Below are positions 11,201 through 22,687 of a DNA stretch of 64,000 bases, piece after piece. The notes under the pieces are model-generated. The model saw only the letters and a program-made list of their open reading frames with translations. It was not told the DNA's origin and searched no databases. This DNA is from Notospermus geniculatus. Taxonomy: Eukaryota; Nemertea; Pilidiophora; Heteronemertea; Lineidae. Both the position numbers and the translations under genes were made by a program. Positions within the stretch are counted from its first letter, which is position 1; every line of letters begins with the position of its first letter. Where the stretch lies: positions 34,004-98,003 of the forward strand of contig NMRB01000979.1 in the NCBI GenBank assembly GCA_002633025.1, given 5' to 3'.

Positions 11201-14200
11201 TCTAATTCAAATTCTACAAATAAATTTTGCCATTTGTGTTGAATAAGCAACGACCTGACTCCTGAATTGAAATGTCATTAATTGCGCTGCGGCTTTGACC
11301 TATTATTCTTACCAAATATTGCTAATCTTCCAGGTGAAGCATCTACGAGATTTCATTGCATTCAGGTTCAATATGGGAATGGTTGACAGTCTCATAGCGA
11401 AATGTAAGTTAGATTGGTGACGGCTCATGGGGTTGTCTGCTAATCACCAAATATTGTCTCTTGAGTCAATAACTGAAAGTCAACACTGAAAATCCATTAG
11501 AATGGAAAATTCGGCTAACTCATCAGTTACTTTGCTAATTTGCTATTTGGCTAAGACTGGACAGAAGCTACCTCCATCCCTGATACTGTAAAGCAGGAAA
11601 ATTTCGCGTGCAGGAAATTTTCGCGAATTTCGCGAGAGTGTATGAGTCGCGAAAATTTCCTGTCGCGAATATGAGTACACGCAAGTGATAAATACGGTCC
11701 GTGAAAAAAAACTGAAAAAAGTGGCAGAGACTCGCAAAAATATCCTGCCGTGAATATGTCTATAATTCTTGATTCGCGAAAATTTCCAGCCGCGAAATTA
11801 TCTTGCTTTACAGTATTTGGCACCCAGCTCTGGATCAATTGTAATGTGTATTGTTTATGCATATCTGGTTTATTTCAGATGTTGCCACAGTTGTAGGTTA
11901 TCTTGTTGTCAGTCGGCCATTCTTAGATCTAGCACATCCCAGACACACGACAAGCTCGCATAGTGAACGATTGGAGGTCAGTGTAACTTTAATTTTCAGA
12001 CTTTGCCATGGTCATTGGTTACATATCAATCAGTCTACCACTTATATACCCATCTCATTGTAGGCATATGCATAATTCACGTGCAATTATTCATAGCTGT
12101 AATGTACCTTTCTTTCAGGATTACTACAAAAGTGGTCGTATGTTGGTGCGTATGGCTGAAGCCATTGGCCGTGTTGTCCTTGCTGGTAGGGAGATGACTA
12201 GATTAGCTGGGTATGTTCTCAAGTTCGCAGTCTTATTTCTTTGTAAAACTGTCCCAATCTTAGTTGCTGGGAATGAATTTGGTAATCTGCTCTGGAATTC
12301 AAATTGGGAACAGTCTTTGCCTGCACAGCGACAGGTTTTCTGTAGGTTGCCCTCTGGCCTCCTGTTCCATTTCAACAAATTTTTTGCTTTCCAGTTTCAC
12401 GCAGAGAATAACTGAACTGAATCGTGTATTAGACGACTTGAACAAAGGCAAATATGAGAGAACGATGGTGTCAGATTCGAGGAGACCAGATGAAAATGGA
12501 GGTTAGTCGGTATAATTTCTTGTATTAACTTGTACCAACTTCTTCCAGCATAGAAGTTCAACTGCAATTCATTTACATATGTGCATTTAACTGAGACTAG
12601 GACCTCTTACCATCTTGTAGCCTACATATAGCCTAATGTTCCCTTGTTATTTTTCAGTTGTTAGTCATAAAACCTCTCTGATGCCTGGATCAGGTAGGAT
12701 TGAAATTCAGGATCACATTATCAAGTAAGTATCAAAGAGTTCTTGTTGAGTGTTCAGTTAGACTTGTAAAATGCTCTGTGAAGTTTTGAAAAGTTGTTTT
12801 CATGCAACACAACATTATCAGATTGCTGGAAATTTCAGAATATTGCTACTTTAAAAACTCTGTTTCTTAGAATGTTTTCGTTTTTTCAGTTTTGACCGTG
12901 TTCCCCTCGTCACTCCCAACGGTGATGTGCTGATTGACGAACTAACATTCGAGGTACAATAAATGTCTAAATTTTGCCCAACATGACCTTATTTTTGCTA
13001 TGTTATGCATGTGTCCATTTTGTTAGTGCATTACCTTTGGTGATTTTGTGTCATATATCCCACTTTTCAAATGATGTGAATTCAGTCTGTCAAATAGCCC
13101 AAATTACGGTACATATTTGACCTATTAATCTACTCTCTGATAATCACCCAATTTCACATGCATTTAAAATCACCTAGAGGTAATCAGCATTTGCTGAGAA
13201 TTTATTGCACATCACCAGTCTCTGTCCTTCGTGGTGAATTATAGGTTAAAATGATGGAAGTTGGCAATCTATTGCTGTGAAAGCCCAAAATAAAAGTTCA
13301 GGACTCCTGGCAAATTCTCAGCGAAGTCATTGTCTTACATGCTCGTTACTGTCTCAGCCCATGAATTTATGTCGCCACCTAGGGGGCCCGGTTGCACGAA
13401 ACTCACGACAGCGCTATCTTGGTGTTAGCGCTATCTTCATGTTAGATGACGTAAAAATCCATTGTTCTTTTACGTCATTTAACATCAAGTTAGCGCTAAC
13501 ACCAAGATAGCGCTGTCGTGAGTTTCGTGCAACCGGGCCCTGGGGTAAAAGGTCCAATTCTCGCACACATTGGTTTTCAATGCCTCTTCATGTACTTCCT
13601 GTACTGCAAGGCATGCTGGGTAATAGTTGGGACTAAAGGCCATCCATTTCAGTTCTCATTTGCATATTAAAATTTGCTAAGGGGGTCAAGGTCACCGAAA
13701 ATATGTCAGATTTCCGAAGTAAGGCTGGACGACCTAGTTCTCGCACACCTCGCCCATTTCTCGCACATTGCCAATTTCCATCCACAATTTCACAGGAAAC
13801 AATAAAATTAAGATTTGATTGATAAAAGTGACTTAAAATCAACCCAAAAGAGTTTATTTGAGGTATTTTAATCCACTCTGCTTCTCACAATTTGACTTTT
13901 AAAAGTGTGCGAGAATAGGGCACACTTTTTCATGTCGGTGACCCAATTCTCGCACACCCTGCCCTGTCCTCACACATTCGCTTTTTGTGCCCAAAATGTC
14001 AAAAGAAATTACAAAAACGAAGTTTTTATGGTGAAACTTTATTGAAATGAAGATTAATCAGTTTATTTGGTGTTATTTAATTCATTATGTTTTGTACAAA
14101 CGTACATTGAAAAACGTGCGAGAATTGGTGCGTGTGTGAGAATAGGGCCATTTACCCTAAATGCAGATCAAAAACTTCTTATTGTAGGTGAAATCAGGTA

Positions 14201-16790
14201 TGAACGTGTTGGTATGTGGACCTAACGGCTGTGGCAAGAGCTCTTTATTCAGGATTCTTGGTGAGGTAAGCTGAAACCGTATATGTTTTAGTGGGGTCAC
14301 GTGTTGATGATGATGATGTACCATTAGATATCTCAGTGATATACCTCCTACAGTGAAACCTCCCTTGCAGACATTTCTGCCAGCTGGACACCTCTGGAAA
14401 GGACACTGGCATCCAGTCCTCATTTTGTGATATCCATTTTGGTCATACCTCTGTTGTTAGGGAATCTTTCAATCAAGCATAACTTTTGCAAGTCCTAAAG
14501 GTGTGTAATCGAGAAATTGAGAGCAAATTTCCCTGATGTACATGTATTGCTCTAATCCCTTCCAGCTTTGGCCATTATTTGGTGGGACCATGACCAAACC
14601 TGCTGGTGCCAATCTTTTCTACATCCCTCAGGTAGGTGAAACTCTGTTTCTTCCTTTCTCTTCCCTGGCCCTCGAATGCAACTTGTCTGTATTCCATCTG
14701 AGGAAAAGGGGCTGCTCCTCTCGTAATCAGACTTCAGGATGAATTCATTGTTTTCTGTGTGTGAAACAGCCCCCCTCTTCCCATGCGTTCTCTGATGATT
14801 TGTGCTTCAATCCGCAGGCCTAACCCAAAATAAGTGTTCAACCTATGGGAACGGCCACGAAGCAAAGAAATAGTTCATTTTCTGTGTGGCGCGTCACAAG
14901 GCCACAAAGGAAACAGTTTGTGGATATACAGCCTAAAGTGTCACGTCTTGAACAAAGCCTGGCTGTTTATTTACATCTCAGAAATGTTTTTTTTCAGCGG
15001 CCGTACATGACACTGGGGACACTACGTGACCAGGTCATTTACCCAGACAATCACAAGGAGCAGAAAAATAAATCAGTGACTGATGAACAATTGAATGAAT
15101 ACCTGGATAAGGTGCAATTAGGATACATCCTGGAGAGAGAGGGGGGTTGGGATGCTACACAAGATTGGATGGACGTACTCAGTGGAGGAGAGAAACAGAG
15201 AATAGCTGTAAGTTGACGTTTTGAATTTTGTGTGTGTGTGTGGGGGGGGGGGTTACCGGTAATGGTGTAAAGCGCCTTTTGCCCTGTGCTGCAGTAAAAC
15301 CGCGCTGTGTTCAAGCCTCACACTCCAACAGGCTGCATGTCTTCACAGTTTCTTGGTTACCTTTCAGATGGCCCGTCTATTCTATCACAAGCCCCAGTTT
15401 GCCATTCTAGATGAGTGTACTAGTGCCGTAAGTGTGGATGTTGAGGGATACATGTACCAGCACTGTAGAGAAGTAAGTATCAGAATTTCCATTGACCACT
15501 ACGTATTTCTCTTCCAATACGAAGTGCAAGGAAACTCAGTAGCAGACAATAGGGACTTCCGATTCGTATTACGTATGACGTATGACTTCAATAGAAAATG
15601 CATTAGCTCGATACGTCATACGTGATACGGATCGACGATACGGAGCCTTGCCGGAAGTCCCTATTATTACAGCACTTTTAAATATTGACTTCAATCTTTC
15701 ACAGGTATGAAATTTGTTACCGGATCTTACAGACTAGTGTGCTGACTGAGCTTTGATAATGAAATCTTATTGGATACCAGAGCGCATCTTGACACATCAA
15801 GGCTATGCTCACTTCGCCCTTCAAACTGCGCTCCCTTCATGCAAGGCTGGATTGAGCGAGAGTATGAGTGACAGACCATTCTCGAATTCGCAGATCTGCA
15901 CACTTCCGCCAAAATCTCAACCAGAACCTCGATCTGAAACCGGGTGACGTGACGCCATCCATGATTCAGCAATGGTCGAGTCTGAAGCAGTGCCTTCAAC
16001 ATCACTGTCGTGAGGTTGTCTGCGTCACATCATTCAGTTTCAGACAAGGTTGTGGTTGAGATTTCGGTGGAAGTGTGCAGATCTTTGTCGTTTACGTCAA
16101 TTTGAGAACGGTCTATAGGAATGCTTGTCAGGGCAAGATGTCCTCTATGAGGAATGGGTCCTGCCAATTTCTTCTTTTTGAGGCTTATTTGAAGCATACG
16201 TTTCTTTGCAGGTCGGAATCACATTGTTCACAGTCTCCCATCGAAAATCACTCTGGCAGCATCATGAGGTATTTATATTCATACATGTATTCCATTTATG
16301 TCTTGGCCTGGTGGTCGAATTTGTAACACACTTGACTTACAATCCTTACCAGGGTCAGTGCATGGGTTTGATCCTGCAGCCAGACATGTACGGTACAATA
16401 AAGTCGTGAACATCGAGGGTCTGTCGGATGAGACTGAAAGCCATGGTCACTTGTGCTGGGTGTCTTTGCCAGGGCAAGTAAAAGACCTACACAGGTAGAA
16501 CAGCAGCCTGTTGTGGTCTCCATACCTCCAGGAAAATCCAACAGTCTTACATGTAGATGCTATGTAATGATATAGTATGATATGAAGATGTGCCATATTA
16601 TATACTACATGTACTATATTGTATGATACAGATTCCAGACTTAAAGTTATCTGCCTATAGATTGGTCTGTTTATTGGGAAATATTAAAGTGATTCCTTTG
16701 GTTTTCTTTCAGTACTATCTGCACATGGATGGCCGAGGAGCGTACGAATTCAAACCCATCACGTCCGACACACAAGAGTTTGGATCATAA
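5290..16790 (+). CDS. ABCD3: ABCD3 / PMP70, peroxisomal ABC half-transporter
   Basis: Twenty-three exons: 5290-5414, 6554-6593, 7133-7185, 7362-7413, 7685-7773, 7959-8028, 8485-8511, 8895-8965, 9494-9674, 10198-10250, 10781-10940, 11334-11403, 11879-11976, 12119-12210, 12395-12501, 12658-12724, 12890-12953, 14188-14265, 14566-14631, 14998-15207, 15368-15472, 16212-16268, 16713-16790. These total 2013 bp and 670 aa (human PMP70 659). All phases close. The order is an N-terminal hydrophobic segment (about 14-30), a transmembrane domain with loop motif [14 protein letters not shown] (192-205) and an EAA-like stretch [15 protein letters not shown] (278-292), then one nucleotide-binding domain. 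That domain has Walker [10 protein letters not shown] (484-492), signature LSGGE (582-586), Walker B FAILDE (602-607) and H-loop His636. Catalytic residues are intact. Family members dimerise in the peroxisomal membrane and import long-chain and branched-chain acyl-CoAs. Intron 3 has a GC donor, and several introns carry foldback elements. Confidence 0.98.
5743..6285. mobile_element. Foldback element in ABCD3 intron 1
   Basis: GGTTCGTAAGAACA on the left is mirrored by TGTTCTTATGAACC on the right. Behind both ends lie inverted stretches around GATCGGACCGAATCG and GATCCGGTCCGATTCGG. About 540 bp, with no coding potential recognised. Confidence 0.6.
6651..6916. mobile_element. Foldback element in ABCD3 intron 2
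   Basis: AGGCCTTTATATTCCC on the left is mirrored by GGGAATATAAAGGCCT on the right, and sub-terminal CCCAAATTA words recur inside. The length is 266 bp. It lacks any open frame with family resemblance. Confidence 0.7.
7186..7361 (+). other. ABCD3 intron 3 with a GC-AG splice donor
   Basis: The exon 3 / exon 4 junction needs the sequence AG|GCAAGT as donor, giving FFRRIL across the join, as expected from the family (human FFSRLI). The only nearby GT (7190-7191) would shift the frame. Apart from the GC, the donor matches consensus perfectly, as is usual for GC-AG introns. Confidence 0.9.
8084..8246. mobile_element. Foldback MITE in ABCD3 intron 6
   Basis: Perfect inverted ends of about 21 bp: TTAAAGGGCCTCTAGAGGCA and its complement. 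The length is 163 bp, and the interior is unrelated to any coding sequence I know. Confidence 0.8.
8574..8673. mobile_element. Foldback hairpin in ABCD3 intron 7
   Basis: The arms begin ATACCGGATTGTTCCCCCAA and are mirrored almost perfectly over about 33 bp by the right arm. The loop is only about 35 bp. A transcript would form a very stable stem. Confidence 0.8.
9059..9261. mobile_element. CGCGAAA-family foldback MITE in ABCD3 intron 8
   Basis: The ends are ATACTGTAAACCGTGAAATT and its near complement. The interior is rich in CGAAAATT-type words. Relatives with the same word usage lie at 11583-11816 and 55451-55669. Confidence 0.75.
10002..10143. mobile_element. Foldback MITE in ABCD3 intron 9
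   Basis: GGTGACAGACTGGCGCATA on the left and TATGCGCCAGTCTGTCACC on the right are perfect inverted repeats of 19 bp. About 142 bp and non-coding. Confidence 0.8.
10461..10723 (+). mobile_element. tRNA-derived SINE in ABCD3 intron 10
   Basis: The 5' part resembles a tRNA with an A-box-like TGGTCGAGTGG and a B-box-like AGTTCGACTCC about 40 bp later. A conserved body follows (TCGGATGGGACTGAAAGCC, GCCAGGGCAAGTAAAAGACC). The element ends in a TAAC tandem tail (CTAACTAACTAAC). A diverged copy lies at 16306-16556. Confidence 0.75.
11583..11816. mobile_element. CGCGAAA-family foldback MITE in ABCD3 intron 12
   Basis: ATACTGTAAAGCAGGAAAAT on the left is mirrored by a copy ending TGCTTTACAGTAT. Inside, TTTCGCG and CGCGAAA words repeat many times. 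It is in the same family as 9059-9261. Confidence 0.75.
13384..13540. mobile_element. Long-arm foldback MITE in ABCD3 intron 17
   Basis: Arms of about 50 bp begin GGGCCCGGTTGCACGAAACT and are almost perfectly inverted, with a second inverted pair inside (GACGTAAAA / TTTTACGTC). Almost the whole 157 bp is self-complementary. Confidence 0.85.
13543..14159. mobile_element. Element with repeated CTCGCACAC words in ABCD3 intron 17
   Basis: GGGTAAAAGGTCCAATTCTC near the left end is mirrored imperfectly by a right end reading GAGAATAGGGCCATTTACCC. CTCGCACA-type words recur at least four times inside. It abuts the preceding foldback element. Non-autonomous; no coding frame recognised. Confidence 0.5.
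15548..15665. mobile_element. Foldback element in ABCD3 intron 21
   Basis: AATAGGGACTTCCG on the left and CGGAAGTCCCTATT on the right, with inner inverted ATACGTCATACGT-type sequence and the word GATACGGATCGACGATACGG. A second copy lies at 23262-23394. Confidence 0.75.
15873..16114. mobile_element. Large inverted repeat in ABCD3 intron 21
   Basis: Arms of about 70 bp run from AGACCATTCTCGAATTCG on the left to GAGAACGGTCT on the right. Both contain GCAGATCTGCACACTTCC or its complement. Diverged but clear. Confidence 0.65.
16306..16556 (+). mobile_element. Diverged tRNA-derived SINE in ABCD3 intron 22
   Basis: It shares GGTGGTCGA, GGTCTGTCGGATGAGACTG, GCCAGGGCAAGTAAAAGACC and CAGCCTGTTGTGG with the SINE at 10461-10723 in the same order and orientation. 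The A/B box region is more decayed. It lies directly upstream of the last ABCD3 exon. Confidence 0.7.
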
Positions 16791-18775
16791 TGATGACTGT
16801 TTGTTAGGAACTTTACTGTGATTTTAGAAATTTTATAAGGGTTATTTATTAGATGTGTGAAATTATGATCAGTTTGAATTTTTCATTTGAAAATTATGTT
16901 GTCAAGCCAGAGAATGTACGTACATGTACATGTACTGTCATCAGAAAATGTTTTTACGCTGCTATTTTCAGATAACGTTTGTGATGATGAAGGAATCTTG
17001 ATATGGTTGTCGCCAAACGAAAGTTTATTCATTTCTCCTTTAATATCAGCCAAATTAACTTAGATACCCAGTGGGGTCATAATGAAATCAGTATTATGAT
17101 AAACAAGGTCTGAATATCAACCTATAGGTACTGGTATTAGCTGAAGATAAACTTTTGCTGATGACTGCGCTGTATCTGTCATTTCCATGATTGCTGGCTA
17201 TATCGGTAATGGTTAAGTTTTTAATTGTCAGTTTTTGTACGCAGATTGCACTCTGATGTAAGTTAAAGGTGTGAGGGAAGGGGGCAGTTCAGGAATGTTG
17301 TCTGGGTCTTTTGCCCATTGTTTTTAGCCCACCGAGGTGAGCTATTGTTGTGGTGCAGCATCCTTCATCGTCGTCCATTAGCAGGACGCTATTGATCTGA
17401 AACTTCGATTCTTGGCTTGGCCACCAGGTGGCCAAAACGGAAAACACAAAAAGTGCAGTAACTTCTAAATTACTGACTGGATCATCTCCAAATTTTTATC
17501 ATAGGTACATCTAATAATGGTACATGACATATCTAATGGGTTTTTGATTTAACATACTTTTTAAAGAGCTTTGATTGTATATGTAACTGTCTTCACAGTT
17601 TGTTTGTTTTTAGATGTTCTGCTGATAGGAAGTTGAAGCCATTTTCTCCAGTCGTGAAGAGCATACTACAATGAGTGGTTATTACAGTTATGCTTACCCG
17701 GTATTAGCGCTTATGCTCAAGGCCATCTGTTCATTGATTGCATCAAGGCCTGTTTCCACTACAGCAAATTTATATGTGCTTGCTGCCCAGTTGGAATATT
17801 TAGCCCCAATGTGACTTTAATATGAAATAGAAATCGGGTTTCTAAGGTGAAATAGAAATCGGGTTCCTATCGCTGTAACTTGCGGCGAGTCAATGTGACT
17901 TTAATAATACCCTTGGTTGGGTTTTAGCAAGTCTCCACCATCTGCAGATATTGCTCATATCTCATTGACTCTGCTGATGGTCACGTTATTTATGACTGAC
18001 AATAGAACAAATAACAGAGAAAAGACCAGTTACTACAAATAAGCTCTGTGCAGTAAGCATTGTATTAGGCCAATTTTCCATTTCTGAGGGCAGACAGCCT
18101 GGGCCTCGCAAGGCAGAAAACTCACCGAAAATACGCGCACACACGAGCTATCTGCTGAGCGAATGGTTTCGAGTGACTTTTTGCTCAGCCGATAGTTCCA
18201 GTGTGCAGCAGGCTTCACCCATGAAATTGATTACTGACCAATTTTTCACTGCAATTTTTTGGACTGTTCCTCTCAACTTCACAGCTTAGTGGATTTGGGT
18301 CTAATCAGTTGATATGGCTTCCTATCGCTGTAACTTGCGGCGAGTCAACTGAAAATGACAGAAGATGTACATAATGAGAGTTTGATGAAATTGATGTAAA
18401 TAATCACAGGCTAATTTTGCACTTATTTGTATAATATTGTTATAATATGTGTGGAGATCTAGTAAAACCCGTCGGACGTCGCTCAGTGATCAACAAGGCC
18501 GGTCAGATTGCCTGTGCATTGATGTGCTACTGTTCAGCTTTTACAAAGTACATTTCAGCTATTGAAATGTCTGTGTTCACGAAGGCCATTAACATTTTCC
18601 TCAAATGTGACATCCGACGGGTTTTCCCAGAGTGCCTCACGTATGATATGTAATATTGTTACCGGTAAATTATGTTCACTTGATACAGGGACATCAGTGT
18701 TAAATCATGTGCTGTAATAACTCTGTCTGATTCATATGAAATGTCCAGAATAAAGAAATAAAAATCGTAACTTCG
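16791..18775 (+). other. Probable ABCD3 3' UTR and flank
   Basis: No coding exon is visible. The first convincing AATAAA pair in the right orientation is at 18749-18762, which would give a 3' UTR of about 2 kb. A 27-bp sequence starting TTCCTATCGCTGTAACTTGC occurs twice (near 17867 and 18324). The extent is inferred only from the poly(A) signal. Confidence 0.4.
18749..18762 (+). terminator. Candidate poly(A) signals of ABCD3
   Basis: Two AATAAA hexamers, at 18749-18754 and 18757-18762, lie downstream of the ABCD3 stop on the plus strand. Earlier, closer variants may also be used. Position-based inference. Confidence 0.4.
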
Positions 18776-19134
18776 ACTTGTTATTTTGTGAACAGCTGTC
18801 GCCACTGTCAAATCATCTCGATTTGGTGCTGGCATTGTACAGCCTCCGGATCTATTCATAAAGCAGGTATCAAAATATAAACAGTCAAGAACCAGCTGTT
18901 TGGAGTAAAATTGCAGGAGGAACATGGAAAAAAGAAATAAAACAAACAGCAAGGAAGAGGTTAACGGTGCTAAAAATACCATGAGATTATCACGAAATCA
19001 TTACAGCATCTACCAAAAAATGTATTTGGCACAGAAAGGGTTAATTTTGGCCAAATTATTGAAATCTGAGATTTCGCCTCTCAAAAAAAATTTTCCCACG
19101 GTAAGAGCCGAATGGGCATGAAGGGGTTAATATT

Positions 19135-19208
19135 CAACCTCGTCACCAGGCACATGTGACAAATTAAGTATTATAATTGTACAGAAAGTTCACCTGGGGA
19201 CGAGGTTG
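19135..19208. repeat. Short hairpin
   Basis: CAACCTCGTCACCAGG on the left is mirrored by CCTGGGGACGAGGTTG on the right with a loop of about 42 bp. No further family members were noticed. Confidence 0.55.
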
Positions 19209-19386
19209 CGCTCTTTTTGGAAGTGATTTTTTATGAAAGAGCCACTAAATTTCAATGCGAAAATTGATTTTTTTGGAATTTGCCAATTTTGTCATAGAGT
19301 TTAAAGCACGCTTTCTGCTGATCTCGGAACACTAATCGCTTTTGTGATACATTAATTTATAAAGCCACAAATTCTTGCTAAATCAG

Positions 19387-19769
19387 GCTGAAAGGGTAAA
19401 TGTCGTCCTGGGTATATACAAAGATTACCCAGGATCTCTATCTTCACTAAAACAATACCCTGGGTGTAGTTTTGGTAGCCGAACATCACCCAGCATCGTA
19501 GTATGACACCTGGATTCGAGGCTGTCTCGCCCGTGGTCACATGACCGCCTGAAGAATATCATGAACAAGCGTACACTCAACAAGTACCATGGCGCGAGAC
19601 CGCGAGATTCCACGGGATTTCTGAATAGGACTCGTTCCTAGGCACTGATAGCGGGTGCTGGGTGATGTTCGGCTACCGAAACTACACCCAGGGTATTGTT
19701 ATGTTTTAGTGAAGATTGAGATCCTGGGTAATCTTTGTATATACCCAGGACGACATTTACCCTTTCAGC
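19387..19769. mobile_element. 383-bp MITE with target-site duplication
   Basis: Arms of about 120 bp starting GCTGAAAGGGTAAATGTCG are near-perfect inverted repeats. The element is flanked by the direct repeat CTAAATCAG (19378-19386 and 19770-19778), a 9-bp target-site duplication. The exact boundary is ambiguous by a base or two. Little divergence between the arms suggests a fairly recent insertion. Confidence 0.85.
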
Positions 19770-20794
19770 CTAAATCAGCCATGATATCAAAATTTCCTTT
19801 TAACACACAACAGTTTACCATTCGATTATCATCCCCACCAAATTTAATCTCGATACGGCCATGACTTGCTGGACCACATTCTAGATAAAGATAAACAGAA
19901 ACTCAAGATATCCTGTGGAAAAGGGTTTATTATTTTTCTTTTACAATATACACATCTTGCACAATGAACAGCCTAAAGTTACATAGGAACTACAAATAGC
20001 CTTCTAGGTATGTAAATACACATTTGATTCATCAAAATAGCTTTGAACATTTTCACTTTATAACATCATATTCAATAAATGCATAGAAAGGTAGGTACTG
20101 TAGGCAACTAGTGTTGTAAGACCCCACCTAAACTTCAGCTGTGGTGAAAAAGACCCTGTAGTTTATAAGTGGAGATCCAGATAGCTGTAAGAGTTGGATC
20201 AGTTAAAAGATCACCAAAACTTCCACATGTCTAAACTCCACTAAAACCTACAATTCATACAAAACACCACAGCACAAAATGGATGGAAATGAAATAGAAG
20301 TTAGTTTGCACAGTTGTACAATAAAGCATGCTCATCCATTGTTAAATTTAAAACTGTTTATCAGGACATTTTTATTTTTAGTGTCTGATACTGTGAACCC
20401 AACTTGACCCAAGAAATTCCTTAGGAATTCTGAAGCATCCTCAAAAAGTTGTCAACAGAGGTAAATTTATGAAAATCTGAATTCACAACACTTGTTTGAA
20501 TCTCTCTTGATGACGAGGTCCATCCTGCCGCTTGGATGATTTCAAAGTTGATGTTGACACCAGTGCATTTATATACACTACATGCATCGGTATGTACAGT
20601 ACACACTGTTGTAAAAACTAACTTTGTAATCACCAATGCTGAGGGGCTGAATGTGCAATGGATCTGGTGATTCTAAGTCACAAAGATTTAGGTTTAGAAT
20701 CGCAACGTTCCAAATGAAGAACGCCACACTGGCCTCTGTATATTCAGCAGTGTAACAACTGTTCTGCTTAAATAACCTTTGCAAATTTAGCCCC

Positions 20795-20934
20795 TAAGGC
20801 TGCGATTGCATAGAGCTATACGGTATACAAACACGGCAGTTAACAACGGCTTCACAGTCACAAACCCTCTTTGAAGCCTTTGTTAACCGGCATATTATCC
20901 GTATACTGTGTAGCTCTATGTAATCACAGCCTTA
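20795..20934. mobile_element. Foldback MITE, first of an adjacent pair
   Basis: TAAGGCTGCGATTGCATAG is mirrored by a right end reading CTATGTAATCACAGCCTTA. The inner part has ACGGCTTCACAGTCAC and TTGTTAACCGGC. It is the same family as 736-849. Confidence 0.8.
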
Positions 20935-21066
20935 AAGCCCCTATTACATAGAAGTATACAGTATACGAAAACGCCAGTTAACAATGGCTTCACGGTCATG
21001 AATCCACTTGAAACCTTTGTTAACCGGCGTTTTCGTATACCGTATACTTCTATGTAATAGGCCTTA
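20935..21066. mobile_element. Foldback MITE, second of an adjacent pair
   Basis: It abuts the previous element. The arms read CCTATTACATAGAAGTATAC and its complement, and an inner TTAACAATGGCTTCACGG matches its neighbour's core. The terminal sequence differs, so it is a related subfamily rather than a simple duplicate. Confidence 0.75.
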
Positions 21067-22534
21067 TAATGCATGTGCATTACCAACCTCATTCAACATG
21101 TAGTTTCAATGAATGACATACCAGACAATTAAGGGTTAGTATTGAATCTTCACACCATTCAAGGACAAGGATGAATAAACATCGACCAATATCTGAAGGA
21201 TGACAATCAAGTTCATCCTTGCACCACATCTCCGGCCGAACACAAGAATGAAATGGTCTGATTTTTGTGGATATTCAATTCAACCCAGTCCGTAAACAGC
21301 TGTACAAACTGCACATATAGCAACAAGGAAAGATAAATGTCTGTAGGGGTCAGAGGTTAGCTGAGAAACAAGGGGTAGCAAAACTGACACCGTAAGATGT
21401 ACCAGTATTTCCCAGTTCACTATGAAATGGACACACCAACTGGTGAACAGGAAAAGATGGCACCATCCGACTCACGAAGAGTGCCATTGGAATGCCACCA
21501 CGTTTTGGCCCATGAGGATGTTTATAATATTTATGCCCAGAAGACAATCATATTATCGTAGTGTGTGCCACCTGTCGCGACCTGGTTGTTCGAAATAACA
21601 TTACTAACCTTGCCAACATTTTCCACAGCTATGCTCGGAGAAGAGAGGTAAAGATACAGATAATGTCATGACTAAATAGTTATCATTTCGCATAGAAATA
21701 TTTCAGACTGGTATCGCTTGTAGAGGAGGTTCATGTAGGATAGGAGTGCAACTGCCCCTTGAAGGCTCAACCTTTTTTCAGCAGCTTGTATTTCTGATAC
21801 CGTGGGGCTTAATCCTGCCCTTTTCTGTCAGATCCAAGGCCTTTGTTTGACCATTTGCTGTCAAATTTCCAGCAAAGCTCTAATCAAGCGCCAAGTACAT
21901 GTTGTTCATCGAGATGACGTACTCAAAATAACTAATATAATGAGTGCATCTGCGCTTTGCTGAACATAATACAGAGGCTAGCTTCGAACATCAACAAAAA
22001 AATTATGGGGTCATTTTCCTATTGTTTTCAAGCTTCTTCACCTGAAAGTTTGAGATTTTCAGCAGGACAAGTCTGTGCTATTCTATGCAAAATAACGTCT
22101 ATTTTAACATCATCTGTTTTGGTGTGAAGTCATTAATTCAACATCGCCTACCATTCATTTATCCAAATCCAAATCTAGTTTAGACGCTTCTCTTACAGGA
22201 TTTTCTTTGTTCTAAGAGCATGAAGTCCCCCTACAGACAGATCAAGATAGAGTGAGTGATCTGAGTGTCAACATTCACGATGTGAAGAAATGACCAAATT
22301 ACACAAGATAACCTAATCTACACTGCACTGCTTACAACACTGACTATCACCATAACAGTCTATAAATGCAAATGTGAGAGATTTGGGAATGTCATGAAAG
22401 CTACATACATTCGGGATAACCTATTTCATACAGACACAGAATGGGTAAGTTACTTCAAAAGTATGCATCTTCTACGAGCACTCCTCTTGAAGCCTGGGCT
22501 TCAAAAACATGGTGATGTAATGGAAGACTTTAGT

Positions 22535-22687
22535 GCTGTTAGAGGCCACCACAAGTTAGTGGTCCTAGGATGTCACAAAATTTGACGTCATGCCACAACA
22601 TCATCCATAATGACCTGGAGGCCTTACGTCTGTGACGTCAAAATTTATGCCGTTCTAGGACCACTAACAGGCGGCCTCTAACAACAG
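22535..22687. mobile_element. Foldback MITE
   Basis: CTGTTAGAGGCCACC is mirrored by GGCGGCCTCTAACAACAG. Inside, TAGTGGTCCTAGGA and TTTGACGTCA are also inverted. About 153 bp. Confidence 0.7.
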
